In this document: piece by piece, positions 60,570 to 64,000 of the stretch
How positions within the stretch are numbered: position 1 is the first letter of the stretch
Layout of the letters: the number at the start of each line of letters is the position of its first letter
The notes under the pieces: model-generated
Told to the model about the DNA's origin: nothing
Databases searched by the model: none
Seen by the model: only the letters and a program-made list of their open reading frames with translations
Translations under genes and position numbers: made by a program
DNA from: Ceratodon purpureus
Lineage: Eukaryota > Streptophyta > Bryopsida > Pseudoditrichales > Ditrichaceae
Assembly: GCA_014871385.1 (NCBI GenBank)
Contig: CM026426.1
Location: forward strand, 55,857,375 to 55,921,374
Reading direction: 5' to 3'
Length of the DNA: 64,000 nt

Positions 60570-61414
60570 AAGGTAGATCTGTCGTACCTTCTTGTAGCAC
60601 TTCACGGGTTCTGTCGGTTTCTCAACCGCTGACTTCTCCAAATCCCCAGCTTCTCCCTGTATACACAATTGACTCATCATCACAGGGGTAGAGGAATGCA
60701 ACGGCCTGCGTCAACGCCTCCAAACGGGATCTACTGACCAGTTCAGATCGTAGGGGAACTCTGCGACACCGTGTACGACCAGAATATACCTGCAACTCAA
60801 CCGAATACAAAGGGCAGTCTACATGTAAAATGATGGTCAATTCAGTGTTCAAATCCCCCTCTAAGGTGTGCGGAAAAAGACGAGGGTGACCACTTACCTA
60901 TGTTGCCTCAGAGGCAACTCTTTTTTTGGAGTTTCCGGATTCGTCCTTACTTTGCGGTCGCTTGGATTGCGCCTTCTTTTCCGGGGGCAGGGACTTCAGC
61001 TTCTTCGAGGCCGCCCGTGTTGAAACTCGAAAATGGTCTGGAATTGCGGGGGGAGGGTCTTCACCAGCAGCCCCCAGTGCCGCTACCTATCCCTTCGACG
61101 GCGCCCACTGCCCCCACTGCCGGTGCTACCCCATCACTGGGTGCACGCCTGAGGTCGGTCGCGGGCCACCGAATGAAGTACCCGATGGCCTGATTCATGG
61201 TCACTACGTCTTCATCTCCTAGTGGGCATTGGAGGTCGTGGTCGTCCTTGATGCTTGTAGTCACCTGCACGGAGAACTCGTCATCGTCTTTTCTCTGGCA
61301 GTGGACCGACTCTCCTGGCATTCCGTGCAGCACTCCACAGCCAATCAAGGTGGTGAAGGCGTCGTCATAGGCGCTACTCAACAACTCCACCGCCATTCCT
61401 CTGGTGAATGTCCT
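60570..61414 (-). CDS. DUF8039-like domain exons of a mobile-element protein
   Basis: The exon beginning at 61,414 after TTTCAG reads TTLIGCGVLHGMPGESVHCQ, then SVQVTTSIKDDHDLQCPL and VTMNQAIGYFIRWPATDL. This matches the pattern of plant DUF8039 domains (A-x-G-x-V, HG, V-x-V, P-L, QA-x-G-x-FI-x-WP), usually found near the C-terminus of CACTA/transposon-related proteins of unknown role. After a frame change at a G-run (about 61,073) a basic tail follows (KKLKSLPPEKKAQSKR, NSKKRVASEAT), with a TAG at the donor near 60,898. A further exon at about 60,850-60,570 has ALTQAVAFLYPCDDESIV. It is likely one gene with the coiled-coil exon at 62,530-61,774. Confidence 0.5.
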
Positions 61415-61773
61415 CTGAAACGCCAACAATGTACATACGAGAACACGGGTACGTTAACTTTCACGAATGGTTACGTTTTGGTAACGTCACTGGAGACAAG
61501 CGCGTATGTCATTAGAAACGCAAATTCAAGTCATTAGATACGCGATTTTACGTCACATGGAACACAAATACATGTCATGTTTAACGCAAATGTTTGTCAA
61601 AGAAGACGTGCTGAGGGGAGTGATTCACAGGGAAATGTAACTTCTAACTTAGTTAGGACAGAGTTAATATGAAAAAAAAAGTGTGATCTACGTAGTCATT
61701 TACAAAGTCAGGTGCCTACGTCATCTGGAGCCGGCTTCTCGGTGGATAGGGTTGCAATCGCAGAGACAACGTC

Positions 61774-62530
61774 CTACTCGTCTGACGGAGGTGAGGAGAC
61801 CTTGTCCTCTACAGGTGCAGAAACACCGGAAGTGATGTCGTGTGGAACAGGAGCTGGAGAATGTTCGTCGTCGTCTGTCTCCGACTCCTCCGCCTCCACA
61901 TCCTGTTCTGGGCCCCTCTCTTCCGTGGTGGCACCTTCCTCGCGCCCATCGTGCACCATATCCTCGGCTGCATCTGCTTCCTCGATCGTCCCCGTTGTCG
62001 TGAGAGCCCCCTCATCCTGCGTTGCCTGAATACATTCTGAAATGACATCCGTCTTCGTGTCTACTTTCTCCTCCGATGTCACCATAGGTTTGGGGTCGGC
62101 AGCGTCCTCTCTTGCTGTGATGTCATCCTGGGACCGCGACGGCATTGGGGGAGTCTTCGAAGAGGTTGGAGGCGCCACGACTTCCTCTGCTGTGTTGCTG
62201 CTGGTCCGGTTAGGCCGAGGTCTTGCCCCAGATTTCCCCTTCTTCGGCTTCTGTTTGGGCGGCACGGTCTCCACGACTGGTGGAGTAGACACCCTCGTGA
62301 TGTTGGCGTGTAACTCTGTCATCATGTCCTCGATCCTCTTCAGCCTGGACTCCTGGGCCGCACATAGAGCTTCAAGCTTTTCCATCCTCGTATCCTGAGC
62401 ACCTGCAAGCTTTTGCTTCCTTGCAGCGGTGCGATCTTCCAAGTCTCTCTGTCGCATTGCCTTCACCTCCGCAGCAACTTCCGCTTCTGACGGCTGCCGT
62501 CCAAGTCTGATACTCTGCCACAGAAGTTTC
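61774..62530 (-). CDS. Coiled-coil and disordered exon of the same gene
   Basis: The frame from about 62,530 reads LWQSIRLGRQPSEAEVAAEV, then a clear coiled coil (ATG at 62,466; RMEKLEALCAAQESRLKRIE). A basic segment (PKQKPKKGKSGARPRPNR) and a long acidic, Thr/Glu-rich disordered tail (EERGPEQDVEAEESETDD) follow, to a stop at 61,774. A coiled coil upstream of a DUF8039 domain is the usual order in plant transposon proteins of this kind. The reading frame is intact over 230 codons from the ATG. It is flanked on both sides by GTCAC/AACGC-rich repeats. Confidence 0.55.
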
Positions 62531-62559
62531 CCACTTTGTCAACTCAATATTTCCTAGAA

Positions 62560-63060
62560 AACCGCAACAGTGCTCGGAAATAGTGCGTCACATGTAACAT
62601 TGAACGGTTCAAATACGTTTACTAAGACACAAACATGTTACCTCCCGTCCTGGTGAAACGCAAACTCATGTCACTTGAAACGCGAGTGACGTGTCAAAAG
62701 AAACATTATAAGAAACGCGAAGTAGCGTCACTAGTAACACCCACATAAATGTAACTTCAATAACTACCGTCAGGAGAAATGCAATCTGAGGGTAGAGTAA
62801 CGTAGAATTTTTGTTACTCGAAAGCAGAACTTCACTAGAAATGCAGACAGAGTAGCGAATGAACACTTACCAGCTAGGATAGGTGTACAAGGGAGGTTAG
62901 TACTCAGAGAGAAGGCCGGAAAACAGCCCATGATTTCAACATAACACGCATTCACATACTTCTACCTAGAACCGCCATTATGGAGTCAGAATAGAATTCA
63001 GAGAGGACATTAGACTAGAATGCTACAGCGAAATATGCGACCTAAAAAACTTACAAACAT
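62560..63060. repeat. GTCAC/AACGC motif field
   Basis: Units of the form GTCAC-n5-AACGC (for example GTCACTTGAAACGC and GTCACTAGTAACAC) recur about every 20-30 bases between the coiled-coil exon and the tandem array. They also occur at 61,500-61,610. They look like repeated binding sites of the last element. No gene seen. Confidence 0.65.
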
Positions 63061-63905
63061 TTTAAAAATAGAAGTCACTCATGCAAACAGTTAAAGAGGG
63101 TCTCGGCTTTGAGAAAATAGTGGTCACGTCACGTTAAACATAAAATTACGTCACTGGAAACAAAGACACACGTCATGCTCAACAAAAACTTACAAACTTA
63201 AAAAAATAAAAATCAGAAGGCTACCAAAGAGTTAAAGAGGGTCTCCGCTTTGAGAAAACAATAGTCACGTCACATTAAGCATAATGTTATGTCACAGAAA
63301 ACAAAGACACACGTCATGCTCAACAAAAACTTACAAACATTAGGGAAAAAAAAAACTCAGAAGGCTACCAAACAGTTAAAGAGTGTCTCGGCTCTGAGAA
63401 AACAGTGGTCACGTCACGTTAAACATAAACTTACGTCATTGGAAACAAAGACACACGTCATGCACAACAAAAACTTACAAACATTAGGAAAAAAAAACTC
63501 AGAAGGCTACCAAACAGTTAAAGAGGGTCTCGGCTTTGAGAAAACAGTAGTCACGTCACATTAAACATAATGTTATGTCACAAAAAACAAAGACACACGT
63601 CATGCTCAACAAAAACTTACAAACATTAGAAAAAAAAAAAACTCAGAAGGCTACCAAACAATTAAAGAGGGTCTCGGCTCTGAGAAAACAGTGGTCACGT
63701 CACGTTAAACATAAACTTACGTCATTGGAAACAAAGACACACGTCATGCTCAACCAAAACTTACAAACATTAGAAAAAAAAAAACTAAGTCCTGCAAACA
63801 ATGAAAGAGGGTTTCGGCTTTGAGAAAACAGTGGTCACGTCAAGTTAAACATAAAATTATGTCATTGGAAACAAAGACACGCGTCATGCTCAACAAAAAC
63901 GTCAC
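63060..63905. repeat. Tandem array, about six units of 140-144 bp
   Basis: The marker CGTCATGCTCAAC occurs at 63,171, 63,312, 63,456, 63,598, 63,742 and 63,882, with steps of 141, 144, 142, 144 and 140 bp. Each unit contains GGTCACGTCACGTTAAACAT, an A-run and GAGGGTCTCGGCTTTGAGAA. The open frames here are by-products of the array. Confidence 0.92.
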
Positions 63906-64000
63906 TGAAAACGCAGTGTCAGTAAAAGAAAACGCAAAATGGTGTCACTAGAAACACAATATAACTAGAAACGCTGAGAGTTGTAAAGGAACTTACCAGC

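Noticed and set aside
63289-63823. Repeated Lys/Thr-rich proteins in the 140-bp tandem array
   Set aside because: Frames repeat with the array and depend on A-run length. The array is non-coding.

Overview
The window looks like a repeat-rich piece of a plant (streptophyte) nuclear genome. It has GT-AG introns, leader introns, degraded Ty1/copia and Ty3/gypsy elements, a Mutator-like transposase, interstitial TTTAGGG-type repeats and long AT-rich spacers. I see no rRNA, tRNA or housekeeping operon. Gene content would suit a seedless plant or charophyte alga, but the sequence alone does not fix the species.

Layout. 1-5.8 kb: a copia RNase H remnant and a decayed RBR-type E3 ligase gene (minus). 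6-8.5 kb: a decayed gene of unknown family (minus). 9.5-11.8 kb: gypsy pol remnant (minus), cut by a partial copy (12.08-16.9 kb) of a large DNA element; a 250-bp MITE with an 8-bp target duplication sits at that junction. 17-19.9 kb: AT-rich DNA, partly an inverted piece of the same element family. 20.7-24.4 kb: Mutator-like transposase with SWIM finger (minus). 24.9-51.0 kb: a long plus-strand gene ('gene A') with RNA polymerase II CTD-like heptads, a ParB-like domain and a beta-class DNA-methyltransferase-like domain.

Gene A is split by a complete 18.5-kb element ('element B', 31,936-50,427) with perfect inverted termini, inserted in the intron that divides methyltransferase motif I. Element B carries, divergently, a DUF7869-type transposase-like gene (minus) and a second ParB-like plus methyltransferase-like gene ('gene B', plus), followed by an FCP1/SCP1-like HAD phosphatase domain and a small basic protein gene ('gene C'). 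A truncated third copy of the family lies at 52.4-56.8 kb. From about 58.8 kb to the end is a different element, with a DUF8039-like/coiled-coil gene and 140-bp subterminal repeats.

The most unusual system is element B and its relatives. They are eukaryotic DNA transposons that encode ParB-methyltransferase-like proteins and carry more than 20 copies of a 21-bp perfect palindrome, in introns and subterminal DNA only. In the main array the palindromes are spaced by close to whole turns of the helix. By analogy with ParB/parS and with plant anti-silencing transposon proteins, I infer a sequence-specific DNA-binding or chromatin-modifying system serving the element. Most copies here carry stops or frameshifts, so this locus is mainly a fossil record of it.
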